This document shows, piece by piece, positions 15,601 through 26,245 of a stretch of 64,000 nucleotides of DNA (positions are counted from its first letter, which is position 1; each line of letters begins with the position of its first letter). A model generated the notes under the pieces. It was not told the origin of the DNA. It was given only the letters and a program-made list of their open reading frames with translations, and made no database searches. The stretch comes from Prevotellaceae bacterium (lineage in GTDB: Bacteria; Bacteroidota; Bacteroidia; Bacteroidales; UBA932): contig JAIRNF010000018.1 in NCBI GenBank assembly GCA_031258195.1, positions 1-64,000 on the forward strand, in the 5' to 3' direction. Made by a program: the position numbers and the translations under genes.

Positions 15601-16038
15601 TTACACTAACAGTCCAATCAACAATAGCATCCCAAATGCCGTAATTACACCATACGTCAGCCATCGGATATGTTCCCGGATTGGCTTGTTAGCCTCCTGA
15701 ACAGCTTTAATAACCTTATTCAATGAGTCCGGCTCAATACCAATTCCTTCTTCGTCAATTTCTTTGAGTTCGCTTGCCATTTTCATGGATAGCTCAGTAA
15801 GTTTCAGGTATTCATCTGTCGAAAGCTGCATATTTTTTATGCATTGAGCGATAGCATGATCCCGCTTGTCCATCTGTTCGATAAGCGTACCGATATCGTT
15901 ATACCGACTGAGTATCTTCTGTACACTTTCCATTATCAACTCGTGCGACTCCGAGAACTTTGAGAGTTCCTTTACCACTATTTCAGCCATCATCGCATCC
16001 CTGACTGACTGTGTACGTGGATTATTGTTGTCTGCCAT
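15601..16038 (-). CDS. Small mobilization-associated membrane protein
   Basis: From the ATG at 16038 the product has 145 residues (MADNNNPRTQSVRDAM...). The middle is a predicted coiled coil (about residues 30-120, many Glu/Lys/Leu), and a single membrane segment closes the protein (LTYGVITAFGMLLLIGLLV), so it is probably a C-tail-anchored inner-membrane protein. The open frame extends upstream to 16086, but this start overlaps the relaxase by only 17 bases and is preferred. Genes of this type commonly sit right after relaxase genes of Bacteroidota mobilizable elements; a role in conjugation is inferred from that. With the relaxase broken, it is probably no longer functional in transfer. Confidence 0.6.
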   Translation of the reverse strand: MADNNNPRTQSVRDAMMAEIVVKELSKFSESHELIMESVQKILSRYNDIGTLIEQMDKRDHAIAQCIKNMQLSTDEYLKLTELSMKMASELKEIDEEGIGIEPDSLNKVIKAVQEANKPIREHIRWLTYGVITAFGMLLLIGLLV

Positions 16039-16690
16039 ATGTACGTTTCTTTTTACGTTTACGCCTTCTTTCTTCTTCCTCTGCAACCGTTAGCCCCTGA
16101 TCATCCGGGGAATGATTGATAGGAGTAATCATAGAACCTAACCCGGATACTATCTCTCCAATAATAGATGCTCCTTTATCCTGAGAATGTTTCTGCTCCT
16201 GATTGTGAGACTGTCGTTGACTTAAATTATTCTGCCTGTTATCTTCAGAGAAAGTATTCATTAATGTTCGATACCCAAACTCTTTACCGATCTGGGAGGC
16301 TTTGAATGTCTGCCCATCTGTAGAGAATCTTAGTCCATAAGTATTACCTTTCTTATTAACAGCTTCTTTTACCTCAACACCTTGCTTTTTCATCAGCTCT
16401 GAGAATTCTCTCAAAAATTTGGGTTTCTTTGACAAAACATCATTGGCAACCTTCTCCATCTTAGCCCTTACGAGCATTCGCTCAAATGAAGTAACCTCCG
16501 GGCGATATTTACTTTGCCGTTTTACTTCATTGGCAATAGTTAAGCCCATATCCCGACTGATCTCTTCGGCTATCTTTCCGGCACGTTTACTGATAAAAGC
16601 GGTATCAAACACCGAATGGTCTATGCCGATACGATTTACAATCATATGCATATGAAAATTATCTGTATCCCGGTGCGTACAGGCTATCCA
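16022..16690 (-). pseudogene. Relaxase (mobilization protein) missing its 5' part
   Basis: The frame begins in the middle of a relaxase: ACTHRDTDNFHMHMIVNRIG is the metal-binding HxH motif III of MobA/VirD2-like relaxases, which normally lies about 130-160 residues into the protein. The catalytic tyrosine region and everything before motif III are gone. Upstream the frame only runs into AT-rich sequence of no relaxase character and then a stop beside mnmE. The remaining 210 or so residues are the linker and basic C-terminal tail (ending RRRKRKKKRTYGRQQ). An ATG at 16651 could start a stump, but it would not be a working relaxase. The break lies near 16690 and marks the right edge of the mobile island. 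Confidence 0.8.
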
Positions 16691-16758
16691 AATTGTATAT
16701 ATAATTATTTGAAATACAGTATATTTGTCTACTTTTTCTTTGCTGTTGTTTTATCAAG

Positions 16759-18162
16759 TTACTTTCCGACGCAGAAGTTGGCAAATATGTTTCCCAGAAT
16801 ATCATCTGTGGTAATTTGTCCTGTAATTTCACCTAAGTAATTTATGCACTCGCGCGCATCCTGGGCTAGAAAGTCATTGGAAATACCCTTGTCGATTCCG
16901 GCTATGGCACGCTCAAGTGCCGCTAAGGCATGTGTTAGCGCCTCGTAATGGCGCAGGTTGGTAATAATTACGTCGTTGTTATCTACGCTAGGCAGATTTG
17001 CCGCATTAATGAGCCATTGCTCCAACTTAACTATGTTTTCGCCTTTTTTAGCCGAAATAAGCAGCATATCTTTACGCAAATGATTGTAGTATTCCAGCTG
17101 TTGGGCTTTCTCTTCTTCAGTTAGCAAATCGACTTTATTCAGCACTAACAGTAGTTGCTTATCTTCCGATTTATCCAGAATGTCAGAGGCTAGCACTTCA
17201 AGGTTTACGTTGTCACGCGTAAGGTCTATTACCCAGAGTACTATGCTTGCTTGTAACAGCTTACGATAGCTGCGCTCTATGCCCAAGGTCTCGATTTTAT
17301 CGCGGGTATCGCGTATACCGGCTGTATCGATAAAACGGAACAGCTGCCCTTGTATGGTAATGGCATCTTCAATCACATCTCTCGTAGTTCCATGAATATC
17401 AGATACTATAGCCTTATCTTCTTTAAGCAATAAGTTAAGTAGCGTTGACTTGCCCGTATTGGTTTCGCCGATAATAGCAACAGGTATTCCGTTCTTGATA
17501 ACATTACCTGCACTAAACGAATCTGCCAGCTTACGAATAATTGCCGCAATCTGTGTAGCTGTAGCTTTTAGCTGAGTGCGGTCGGCAAACTCCACGTCTT
17601 CTTCGCCAAAATCTAGCTCCAGCTCTATTAGCGAAGCAAAATCAAGTAATCTATCGCGTAGCAGCCGCAGCTCTCTGCTAAATCCTCCGCGCATCTGATT
17701 AATAGCCAACCTATGTGCCGCTGCGGACGATGATGCTATAAGGTCGGCAACACCTTCGGCTTGGGATAAGTCCATTTTACCGTTAAGAAAAGCACGTTGG
17801 CTGAACTCTCCCGGTGCTGCCGGCCGCGCCCCTTGCTCTATAAGCAGCTGTAATATAAGTTGTTGTATATATATCGATCCATGGCAGCTAATCTCTACTG
17901 TATCTTCTCCGGTAAACGAATAAGGGGCTCTAAAAATGCTAACAACCACTTCATCAACAACTTCGCTATCTTTTCTAATTTCGCCGTAGTGGGTAGTGCC
18001 CGGCTTCTGATCAACCAGCTTCTTGCCATTAGGGGAATGGAAAAGGGCATCAACCAGGCTTATTGATGCCGCTCCGCTAACTCTTATAGTAGCAATAGCT
18101 CCTTTACCCGGTGCTGTCGAAATGGCGGCAATTGTTGATATCTCGCTCATCATTGTAGTCAT
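16759..18162 (-). CDS. mnmE: tRNA modification GTPase MnmE (TrmE)
   Basis: MnmE works with MnmG to add carboxymethylaminomethyl groups to U34 of certain tRNAs, using GTP, a folate one-carbon unit and glycine. The 467-residue protein has the N-terminal folate-binding domain (APGKGAIATIRVSG), the helical middle, and an inserted G domain with P-loop GETNTGKST at 232-240, DTAGIRDT, NKVD and SAKKGEN. It ends with the diagnostic FCVGK cysteine loop. ATGs at 18162, 18153 and 18150 are all possible starts; the one at 18150 (MSEIST) is as plausible as the first. It is the first clear housekeeping gene on the right side of the island. The mnmE 3' end is a known integration site for some islands in other phyla (for example SGI1). 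Confidence 0.97.
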   Translation of the reverse strand: MTTMMSEISTIAAISTAPGKGAIATIRVSGAASISLVDALFHSPNGKKLVDQKPGTTHYGEIRKDSEVVDEVVVSIFRAPYSFTGEDTVEISCHGSIYIQQLILQLLIEQGARPAAPGEFSQRAFLNGKMDLSQAEGVADLIASSSAAAHRLAINQMRGGFSRELRLLRDRLLDFASLIELELDFGEEDVEFADRTQLKATATQIAAIIRKLADSFSAGNVIKNGIPVAIIGETNTGKSTLLNLLLKEDKAIVSDIHGTTRDVIEDAITIQGQLFRFIDTAGIRDTRDKIETLGIERSYRKLLQASIVLWVIDLTRDNVNLEVLASDILDKSEDKQLLLVLNKVDLLTEEEKAQQLEYYNHLRKDMLLISAKKGENIVKLEQWLINAANLPSVDNNDVIITNLRHYEALTHALAALERAIAGIDKGISNDFLAQDARECINYLGEITGQITTDDILGNIFANFCVGK

Positions 18163-18483
18163 TAGATACGCAAAGATAACGGTTTTTAATAAGATATGTA
18201 GGCTATCTAATACCTATCAACAAGATCGCTAATTAACAGGTAAGTAACTTATATGTTTTTAATAGAAACATATAAGTTATATAAGTATTTATCATAATGA
18301 TTATTAACTACATGTGTTACTATAAAGCTTTCGCTCGTATCGGCGCTATTTATAACTTTTTTCTGATTAATAAGATATGTCTTTATTACAGCAAAGAAAT
18401 AGGAAATTATAGTTCGACTAGTACTACCGTTCAAATATTATTACTATTTTTATTTCTTAACTAATAACGAAAAATAAATAAGT
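18163..18483. other. Divergent intergenic region with a strong hairpin
   Basis: This gap separates the divergent mnmE and response regulator genes. It contains a 14-bp perfect inverted repeat at 18245-18258 and 18266-18279 (TAACTTATATGTTT and its complement) with a 7-base loop. No T-tract directly follows on either strand. It could be a cis-regulatory hairpin or an operator for the adjacent regulator; nothing else stands out. Confidence 0.5.
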
Positions 18484-19164
18484 ATGAGCCATAAGCTGCT
18501 ATTAGTGGACGATGAGGCTGACACTCTAGAGTTTCTATCGTACAACTTAAATAAGGAAGGATTTGAGGTTTTTACAGCCCAAAATGGTAAGGCAGCCATT
18601 GATCTCGCTTTGAAAGAAAAGCCGCATTTAATTTTATTAGATGTAATGATGCCTGAAATGGATGGTATGGAAACCTGTGAAAAGCTTAGAAACTATAACG
18701 AGCTAAACAACACGATTATAGCATTTCTGACGGCAAGAGGAGAGGACTATTCTCAAATTGCAGGTTTCGAGGTTGGTGCCGATGATTATATTACCAAACC
18801 TATTAAACCGAAAGTTCTGGTAAGTAGAGTTAAGGCGCTGCTAAAGAGGGTTTCTATGGGAACAACTATAGAAAAAGACTGCGCTTCTTCTAATAGCTTG
18901 GTTATTGATAAAGAGCGTTTTATGGTTATACGTAACGGCGAAGAAATTATGCTGCGCCGTAAGGAGTTTGAGCTGTTAATGCTGCTTTACTCTAACCCTC
19001 AAAAGGTTTTTACCAGAGAAGAGATATTTTCTGCCGTTTGGGGAGATGATATTGTTGTGGGCGAACGTACCATCGACGTACATATCCGTAAGCTGCGCGA
19101 AAAAATAGGAGATAACTATATCCGCACGCATAAAGGGTTTGGCTATATGTTTGTGAGGGGCTAA
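18484..19164 (+). CDS. OmpR/PhoB-family response regulator
   Basis: The 226-residue protein has a receiver domain with acidic pocket VDDE (8-11), phosphoacceptor Asp53 in LLDVMMPEMDG, and the conserved Thr and Lys (FLTARGE; DYITKPIKP). A winged-helix DNA-binding domain fills the C-terminus (LRRKEFELLMLLYSNP; ERTIDVHIRKLREKIG; RTHKGFGYMF). It acts as a phosphorylation-controlled transcription factor. Bacteroidota RprY has this layout, but no partner sensor kinase is adjacent, so it is an orphan here. A palindromic hairpin lies upstream in the gap shared with mnmE. The next gene downstream is a decayed Kelch protein. Confidence 0.95.
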   Translation: MSHKLLLVDDEADTLEFLSYNLNKEGFEVFTAQNGKAAIDLALKEKPHLILLDVMMPEMDGMETCEKLRNYNELNNTIIAFLTARGEDYSQIAGFEVGADDYITKPIKPKVLVSRVKALLKRVSMGTTIEKDCASSNSLVIDKERFMVIRNGEEIMLRRKEFELLMLLYSNPQKVFTREEIFSAVWGDDIVVGERTIDVHIRKLREKIGDNYIRTHKGFGYMFVRG

Positions 19165-19267
19165 GATTAAAGTATAAGCTATCTAGCTTATGAGCAAATT
19201 TATAGAGGTAACATTTATAAGGTAAGCTACATTTTATCAACGCATTATATATTAAGACCGTTCAGCT

Positions 19268-20572
19268 TTGAAAAATTTTCTCATACTCTCGCTTTTTCTT
19301 GCTTGTACCATCCCTATTACCAGCACACAAGAAAAAATTCAGGTTTTAGATAGCGTATCGTTTGCACCTATGGCAAATGTTGCCGTTACGTCCGGCGACT
19401 AGCTACCACCTCCGATAGCAATGGTATTTGTAACCTATCATTCTTTTCTTCTTTACCCGAAAATAGCTTGATAACCTTCTCGTTTGCAGGTTATGCCCTA
19501 AAAATCATCCCATTAGCCGACCTGAGAAAGAATGCTACCATATATATGGTAGCAACCACTGAGCGACTCAGAGAGGCAAGGATTTCTGGAGAGCCAAATG
19601 ACATTCCCGTCATGGTACCATTTAAAGAATTGGCACCAATGACAGATGGAGTGTTTGTATTTGGAGCAACGCTTGTTGATAACAAAATATACGTGATAGG
19701 AGGAGATAGGTCGAGATTGGATACCTACTATGATTTTCTCGAACACGAAAGTAATATCGGCAAACTACAGATATACGATATAGAAACGGATACATGGTCT
19801 CTTTCAAAGCAAAAATTCTCAAGTAGAGCATACCGTAATATCCATTACTATAACGGAAAGATTTTTGTTATAGGGGGTAAAAGGTTTGGAAAGAATAAAA
19901 AGGTTGAGTTCTTAAACGATGCCGTAGAAGTTTACGATTTGCAAAAAGACACCATTGTTTCAAGCAATACAAACCCGCGCCAAGCTGTAAATTTTGCATC
20001 TGCTTTATATAAGAACAGTATTATTGTTATGGGTGGTTCGATAAAGCGGAAAAAGCATGCCGAACAAAATTTAATCGCTAAAGTATGCTCTAATCAAATA
20101 CACTTATTTGACTTAGAAGCAGGCTACTGGTATGATTTAGGCAATATGCCATACCACACGAAATTAAAAGTGTTATTGCAGATAGTATTATGTATCAGCC
20201 AAGTAGTTCCGACAAACGACGTATCGCTTACATTAACACTCATAACATTAATACAGGAGAGTACGGACTCGAAATTAGACTACCATTCCACTTAGAAAGA
20301 CCAGCTATGGCATACCACAATAGCACAATATATATGTACGTGGATAAGTCATTTATTACATATAACATACATACAAAGGAAGTTTTTTTATATAATTGAT
20401 TTAGATGTAATCTATAGCGAGATAATATATACTGATAATAAACTGTATATTGTAGGTGGTTGTAGGTTCGAGGACTCTATATTACAACCATCAAACAAAG
20501 CTGTATTGCATTGATTTAAACGATCTGGATAGAGCGACTGCTTACCCGATAAATAATAAAGCGAGTGAGTAA
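19268..20572 (+). pseudogene. Decayed Kelch-repeat exported protein
   Basis: Three frames together spell one protein. From a TTG at 19268 comes a signal-peptide-like start (KNFLILSLFLACTIPITS) and a carboxypeptidase-regulatory-like beta segment, stopped by TAG at 19400-19402. The frame starting at 19399 continues it (LATTSDSNG) and runs to 20295 with Kelch motifs (YNGKIFVIGGKRF; KNSIIVMGGSIK; VDNKIYVIGGDR). Then the frame shifts again near 20170-20200 (YQPSSSDKRRIAYINTHN...), and further scraps with IVGGCRFED reach a TAA at 20572. There is thus no single open frame and no ATG start. The protein would have been a beta-propeller on the outside of the cell. It has no obvious partner nearby. Confidence 0.8.
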
Positions 20573-20600
20573 GGCTCTTTATAACTGCTATATAATAGTA

Positions 20601-20633
20601 AAAAGAGAATGCTGTTTATAAGCACTCTCTTTT
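20601..20633. terminator. Bidirectional terminator between Kelch relic and clpC
   Basis: AAAAGAGAATGCT (20601-20613) pairs with AGCACTCTCTTTT (20621-20633) with a single mismatch and a 7-base loop. A-rich and T-rich flanks let it act on both strands. It closes clpC transcription from the right. Confidence 0.8.
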
Positions 20634-20673
20634 ATTTTTAATTCTACGATAAAAGTTTTATCTATCCACTTTT

Positions 20674-23217
20674 TTAGGCAGACGTCTTTTCCTTCTTCTT
20701 CCCCGAGCTTATAACCTTAACAACCACATCGGTTTTATCTTTATTTAGACTTACCTTAATGGCGCAACCGGACTCCGCGTTGCTCTTAAGTATTCCTTCT
20801 GCCATAGGGTCTTCGAGATACTTTTGTATTGCGCGTTTTAACGGACGCGCACCATACTGCTGATCGTAACCTCTGTCTGCGATAAACTCTTTAGCATCGT
20901 CGGTAAGCTTGATGGTATAACCCATTTGGAGTACACGATCAAACAGTCCTCTAACTTCAATATCAATAATCTTAGAAATATCTTCTTTACTAAGCATATT
21001 GAACATGATAATATCATCAACACGGTTGAGGAATTCGGGAGCGAAAGTTCTGGTCAACGCTTTATCAACAATACTTTTAGCATTCTGGTTCAGTACCTTT
21101 TCGCGGTTAGTTACCGAAGCAAAACCAACGCCTTGTCCCAACTCTTTTACCTCACGACTACCAATATTTGATGTCATGATAATAATAGTATTTCTGAAGT
21201 CCACCTTTCTGCCCAAGCTGTCTGTAAGCATACCCTCATCAAGTATCTGTAATAGAATATTGAACACGTCGGGGTGTGCTTTTTCAATCTCGTCAAGTAG
21301 CACAACAGAGTATGGTTTACGGCGTACCTTTTCGGTAAGCTGCCCGCCTTCTTCGTAGCCAACATATCCGGGAGGCGCACCAATTAACCGGCTAACCGCG
21401 AACTTCTCCATATACTCGCTCATATCAATACGAACAAGGTTATCGGTAGAATCGAACAGATATTTTGCCAATACTTTTGCCAGCTGTGTTTTACCAACCC
21501 CTGTTGGTCCTAAAAATATGAACGAACCGATAGGTCTGTTCGGATCTTTAAGTCCGGCACGATTACGTTGTATAGCTTTTACCACCTTCGCTATCGCATC
21601 GTCCTGACCAATAACGCTACCCTTAAGTTCTTCGCCCATTTGCAGCAGGCGGGTACCTTCTTCCTGGGCAATACGCTGTACGGGCACGTTGGTCATCATC
21701 GCCACCACTTCGGCTACCTTATCTTCGTCCACAACCAAGCGTTGCTTATTGCTGTCTTTTTCCCACTCTTCGGTTGCTATTTTCAGCTGCTCCTGCAACT
21801 CGCGTTCTTTATCGCGCAGCCTCGAAGCCTCTTCGTAAACCTGCTCTCTTACCACCTCGCGCTTTTTCTCCTTAACTTCCTCCAGCTGTGCTTCGAGCTT
21901 AAGAATTTTCTTAGGAACGGTTATGGTTGAAACGTGAACGCGCGCGCCTGCCTCGTCCATTGCATCAATAGCCTTGTCGGGTAGGTTTCGGTCTGTAATG
22001 TAACGTGTTGTAAGCGTAACACAAGCCTTTATAGCCTCGGGTGTGTAGGTTACGTTGTGATGGTTCTCGTAACGCTCTTTTATATTATTGAGAATCTGAA
22101 TGGTCTCTTCGGGACTTGTGGGCTCTACGATAATACGTTGGAAACGACGCTCTAAAGCACCATCTTTCTCTATATACTCTCTATATTCGTCTAATGTAGT
22201 TGCACCAATACATTGTATCTCGCCTCTAGCTAAAGCAGGTTTTAGCATGTTTGCCGCATCAATCGATCCTGTAGCACCACCCGCGCCAACCAGCGTATGT
22301 ATTTCGTCAATAAACAGAATAACGTTATGGTTTTTTTGAAGCTCGTTAAGAATAGCCTTCATACGCTCTTCAAACTGTCCACGATACTTTGTTCCTGCAA
22401 CAATAGCAGCAACATCAAGCGCAACCACTCTTTTATTCTGTAGTAGGCGCGATACTTTTTTCTGTACTATACGGATAGCTAACCCTTCGGCAATGGCAGA
22501 TTTACCAACGCCGGGTTCTCCTATAAGTACCGGATTATTCTTTTTACGGCGGCTTAATATTTGTGCCAAACGCTCTATTTCTTTCTCTCTGCCAACGATG
22601 GGGTCGAGCTGCCCTTGCTCTGCGGCTTTAGTTAAATCAACGCCAAAATTATCCAGCACAGGCGTATCAGTCTGAGATTTGACGGAACTTGAGCTTTGCT
22701 TGTAGTATCCGCCACTCTTACCCTGCTGGTCTCCCGCTTCCTCCTCATCTTCGTACTCTGCGCGTACTTGAGAGGGGCTATAATCTCCCTCCAATTTCGA
22801 TTTGAAAACACCATAGTCAATCTCGTTTTCCTGTCCAAGAAAACGCGTAACTCTGCTATTCTCGTCTTTTAAAATAGCAAGCATTAGGTGTCCCGCATTG
22901 TTTTCAGAGCTTTTCATCGCCCTAGCTTCGAGAAACAGCTGTTTCAGCGAACGTTCTGCCGCTTTTGTCAGGTACAACTTCTCATCCTCTTCCGGAGATA
23001 AGCTGGTAGATGAGCTTAGCGACGCTTCCAACTCTCTCTTCATCTTTTCTATATTAACGCCTAACTCTTCCAGCGTTTTAACGGCTATATTATCATGCTG
23101 CCTTAGTATAGCAAGAAAAAGATGCTCTGTTCCTACCGAGTAGGAGCCAAGCCTTATAGCTTCTTCCTTGCTAAACGAGACAATCTGGCTAACTTCTTCC
23201 GAAAATCTTAATTCCAT
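20674..23217 (-). CDS. clpC: ClpC-type AAA+ ATPase, Clp protease subunit
   Basis: The 847-residue protein unfolds substrates for ClpP or acts as a chaperone. Order: Clp_N double repeat at about 1-145 ([24 protein letters not shown]), first AAA+ module with Walker [10 protein letters not shown] and Walker [10 protein letters not shown], then a UVR-type coiled insertion ([22 protein letters not shown], about 430-455). The second AAA+ module has GPTGVGKTQ and [12 protein letters not shown], and a C-terminal D2-small domain follows. The UVR segment and short middle domain mark it as ClpC rather than ClpB. It starts at ATG 23217, divergent from gyrA with a 462-base gap, and ends at a bidirectional terminator. 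All key residues are intact. Confidence 0.97.
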   Translation of the reverse strand: MELRFSEEVSQIVSFSKEEAIRLGSYSVGTEHLFLAILRQHDNIAVKTLEELGVNIEKMKRELEASLSSSTSLSPEEDEKLYLTKAAERSLKQLFLEARAMKSSENNAGHLMLAILKDENSRVTRFLGQENEIDYGVFKSKLEGDYSPSQVRAEYEDEEEAGDQQGKSGGYYKQSSSSVKSQTDTPVLDNFGVDLTKAAEQGQLDPIVGREKEIERLAQILSRRKKNNPVLIGEPGVGKSAIAEGLAIRIVQKKVSRLLQNKRVVALDVAAIVAGTKYRGQFEERMKAILNELQKNHNVILFIDEIHTLVGAGGATGSIDAANMLKPALARGEIQCIGATTLDEYREYIEKDGALERRFQRIIVEPTSPEETIQILNNIKERYENHHNVTYTPEAIKACVTLTTRYITDRNLPDKAIDAMDEAGARVHVSTITVPKKILKLEAQLEEVKEKKREVVREQVYEEASRLRDKERELQEQLKIATEEWEKDSNKQRLVVDEDKVAEVVAMMTNVPVQRIAQEEGTRLLQMGEELKGSVIGQDDAIAKVVKAIQRNRAGLKDPNRPIGSFIFLGPTGVGKTQLAKVLAKYLFDSTDNLVRIDMSEYMEKFAVSRLIGAPPGYVGYEEGGQLTEKVRRKPYSVVLLDEIEKAHPDVFNILLQILDEGMLTDSLGRKVDFRNTIIIMTSNIGSREVKELGQGVGFASVTNREKVLNQNAKSIVDKALTRTFAPEFLNRVDDIIMFNMLSKEDISKIIDIEVRGLFDRVLQMGYTIKLTDDAKEFIADRGYDQQYGARPLKRAIQKYLEDPMAEGILKSNAESGCAIKVSLNKDKTDVVVKVISSGKKKEKTSA

Positions 23218-23679
23218 AATAGTAAATTATCCTCCTGTATATGCATTATATTTTCCTTAGCAGTTAAGCATGCTAAGTTACTGTAAAAACAATAAACAAT
23301 GCCGTATGTTTAAAATTTGACGGATTTTGTTTTACAGCAAATAAACCCAATAAAATTAAGCATCATATTATACGTCAGTATGTTGGTTGTAAAACATGAG
23401 CTTTTGACATAAGCTTTGTTGAAAAAACTTTTTAAGTACAAATAATGTTATCGTACAAAATTTGTGCCAATTCTATGATTATGAGTGATAACAGTAAAAA
23501 TCAGCGTTTTCTGCATTGTTGATAACTACTTAAATAAGGTGTAGAAAAATCCGCTCAAAATTATATACCTTAGTACCTCTTTTTGCAAGCGCATTTTAGT
23601 GTTCAACTAATTGATTTTAAGATAAATATTAGATATTATTAGCTGAAGTAAAAAGTCGGCTTATTTTTAAACTAACAGT
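23218..23679. other. Divergent promoter region of clpC and gyrA
   Basis: This 462-base AT-rich gap must hold the promoters of both genes. I find no perfect TAnnTTTG at a convincing distance from either start, and no relic or RNA gene. Confidence 0.5.
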
Positions 23680-26172
23680 ATGTCAGAAAACAACGAGAGG
23701 ATTATTAGGATTAATATCGAGGAAGAGATGAAATCTGCCTACATCGATTATTCGATGTCGGTTATCGTTTCACGCGCCCTTCCTGATGTTAGAGATGGAT
23801 TAAAACCGGTACATCGCCGTATTTTATACGGTATGGCGGAAATGGGCGTTTATGCTAATCGTCCGTACAAGAAAAGCGCCCGTATAGTAGGGGATGTAAT
23901 GGGTAAGTACCACCCGCACGGCGACTCGTCGGTTTACGACGCTATGGTACGTATGGCGCAAGATTGGAGCATGCGCTACCGACTAATTGACGGACAAGGA
24001 AACTTTGGGTCTGTTGATGGAGACTCGGCAGCAGCAATGCGTTATACCGAAGCACGTTTGCAAAGGTTATCGGAAGATGTACTTGCCGATCTTGATAAAA
24101 ACACCGTTGATTTTCGTCCTAACTATAGCGAAGAGTACCAAGAACCTACCGTACTTGCATCCAAAATACCGCTTTTGCTTGTAAATGGTACGTCGGGTAT
24201 TGCTGTGGGTATGGCAACAAACATGCCTCCTCATAATCTTGGAGAAGTTGTGGATGCCATTTGCGCATACATCGATAATAAAGAAATTGCTACTGAAGAG
24301 CTATTACAGTATGTAAAAGGTCCTGACTTTCCGACAGGCGGTACAATATACGGCTACCAAGGCATAAAAGATGCCTACGAAACAGGTCGTGGTCGCGTTA
24401 TTATGCGTGCAAAAACCGATATAGAAGTTGCCGGCAGCGGTAGAGAAGTGCTGGTTATTAAAGAAATTCCGTATCAGGTTAACAAGAAAGAGATGATTGA
24501 AAAAATCGCCGAGCTTGTTAACGAAAAGAAGATAGATGGTATCTCATACATCAATGACGAGAGCGACCGTAACGGAATGCGCGTAGTTATTAAGCTTAAA
24601 ATGGATGCCGTAGCAAACGTTGTGCTTAATAATCTGTTTAAGCATAGCCAGCTGCAAACCAGCTTTTCGGTAAATAACATTGCGCTGGTAGATGGTCGCC
24701 CACGCTTGCTTAACCTAAAGCAGCTTATAAAATATTTCGTTCGCCACCGTCACGAGGTAGTTTTACGCAGAACCCGCTACGAACTGGAACAAGCGCAAAA
24801 AAGAGCCCATATCTTAGAAGGTTTGCTTATTGCTATTGACCATTTAGATGAGGTTATTGCGCTTATCCGCGCATCTAAAACACCGGATGAGGCTAGAACC
24901 GGATTAATGGAAAAATTCGGGCTAACAGAAGTGCAGGCATCGGCTATTATTGAGATGCGCCTCCGCCAGCTTACCGGACTTGAGCGCGATAAGTTAAGAA
25001 ACGAGTACGATGAGCTCATGAAGTTAATCGACCGTTTAAATGCTGTTTTAGCCGATGAATCGCTTCAGATGCAGATCATCAAAGACGAACTTATTGAGGT
25101 GAAAAATAAGTATGGCGATGAGCGTAAAACAGACATTGTTTATACTGCCGAAGAGTTTAATCCGAAAGATTTTTACGCGGATGATGATATGGTTATCACT
25201 ATATCGCATATGGGTTACATAAAACGCACACCATTAAGCGAATACAGGCTCCAGAATAAGGGTGGGGTAGGAGCAAAAGGCAGCTCTACCCGCGACGAAG
25301 ATTTTATAGAGCATATATACATGGCAAATATGCACAGTACCATGCTGTTCTTTACCAAAAAAGGACGTTGTTACTGGCTAAATGTGTACGAAATACCCGA
25401 AGGAACAAAAGCCTCAAAGGGAAGAGCCATTCAGAACGTTATCAACATCGAACCTGACGATAAAGTAATGGCGTATATCAACATAAGTAAACTTAATGAC
25501 AAAGAGTTTACCTCAAATCATTACATAATTTTAGGAACTAAACGTGGTGTTATTAAGAAAACGCTGCTAGAAGAATACTCTCGCCGTCGCTCTACAGGGG
25601 TAAACGCCATTACCATAAAAGATGGTGATGAGCTGCTAGAAGCAAAGCTTACCGATGGGGCTATGGAAATCATTCTGGCTGCGAGAGAAGGTAAGGCTGT
25701 ACGCTTTAACGAATCACAGGTAAGATCCATTGGTAGAACCGGTTCCGGCGTTCGTGGTATGAGTATTTCAGCCTCCGACGAAATAGTTGGCATGATATGT
25801 GTAAAGAGTGAAGATAAGGACACTCATATCATGGTTGTATCAGAAAATGGATACGGCAAAAGATCGGAGCTAGAAGATTATCGTACGATAAACCGTGGTG
25901 GAAAAGGGGTAAAGACCATGAACATTACGGAGAAGACAGGAAAGCTGATTGCTATTAAAGATGTTACAGAAGAAAATGATCTTATGATTATTAATAAGTC
26001 TGGCTTAACCATAAGGTTAGCGGTTTCGGACATCAGGGTATTAAGCAGAGCAACACAAGGCGTCAAGCTGATTAATATAAAGAATAACGACTCAATAGCA
26101 GCTGTCGCAAAAGTTAACAAAAGCGATGTTAAAGAAAAAGAAGAGGAGGAGGGTATAGAAGAAAATAGCTAG
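23680..26172 (+). CDS. gyrA: DNA gyrase subunit A
   Basis: GyrA is the DNA-breaking subunit of gyrase, introducing negative supercoils with GyrB. The 830-residue protein has the winged-helix/tower breakage-reunion domain with catalytic Tyr122 in AMRYTEARL, and a C-terminal six-bladed beta-pinwheel. The GyrA-box-like stretch lies at about 533-539 (QNKGGVG). In the quinolone-resistance region ([12 protein letters not shown]) Ser83 and Asp87 are both present in the E. coli numbering, the form linked to quinolone susceptibility. The acidic C-terminal tail ([11 protein letters not shown]) is usual. It is followed at 74 bases by a TPR gene in the same direction. Confidence 0.98.
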   Translation: MSENNERIIRINIEEEMKSAYIDYSMSVIVSRALPDVRDGLKPVHRRILYGMAEMGVYANRPYKKSARIVGDVMGKYHPHGDSSVYDAMVRMAQDWSMRYRLIDGQGNFGSVDGDSAAAMRYTEARLQRLSEDVLADLDKNTVDFRPNYSEEYQEPTVLASKIPLLLVNGTSGIAVGMATNMPPHNLGEVVDAICAYIDNKEIATEELLQYVKGPDFPTGGTIYGYQGIKDAYETGRGRVIMRAKTDIEVAGSGREVLVIKEIPYQVNKKEMIEKIAELVNEKKIDGISYINDESDRNGMRVVIKLKMDAVANVVLNNLFKHSQLQTSFSVNNIALVDGRPRLLNLKQLIKYFVRHRHEVVLRRTRYELEQAQKRAHILEGLLIAIDHLDEVIALIRASKTPDEARTGLMEKFGLTEVQASAIIEMRLRQLTGLERDKLRNEYDELMKLIDRLNAVLADESLQMQIIKDELIEVKNKYGDERKTDIVYTAEEFNPKDFYADDDMVITISHMGYIKRTPLSEYRLQNKGGVGAKGSSTRDEDFIEHIYMANMHSTMLFFTKKGRCYWLNVYEIPEGTKASKGRAIQNVINIEPDDKVMAYINISKLNDKEFTSNHYIILGTKRGVIKKTLLEEYSRRRSTGVNAITIKDGDELLEAKLTDGAMEIILAAREGKAVRFNESQVRSIGRTGSGVRGMSISASDEIVGMICVKSEDKDTHIMVVSENGYGKRSELEDYRTINRGGKGVKTMNITEKTGKLIAIKDVTEENDLMIINKSGLTIRLAVSDIRVLSRATQGVKLINIKNNDSIAAVAKVNKSDVKEKEEEEGIEENS

Positions 26173-26245
26173 ACTACTATATATTAATTTGAAATAAATA
26201 CTACTTTTACCGCAAAATTTTAAGTTAGAAACACAATTAAATTTT

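Noticed and set aside
16740..16790. An SGI1-type attachment site at the mnmE 3' end with a direct repeat at the other island end
   Set aside because: The mnmE 3' end is present, but I found no second copy of it in the window, so the site cannot be shown.
20455..20500. A tRNA-like sequence (GGTTCGA) in the Kelch region
   Set aside because: It lies in the coding remnant (IVGGCRFED) and cannot be folded into a cloverleaf.
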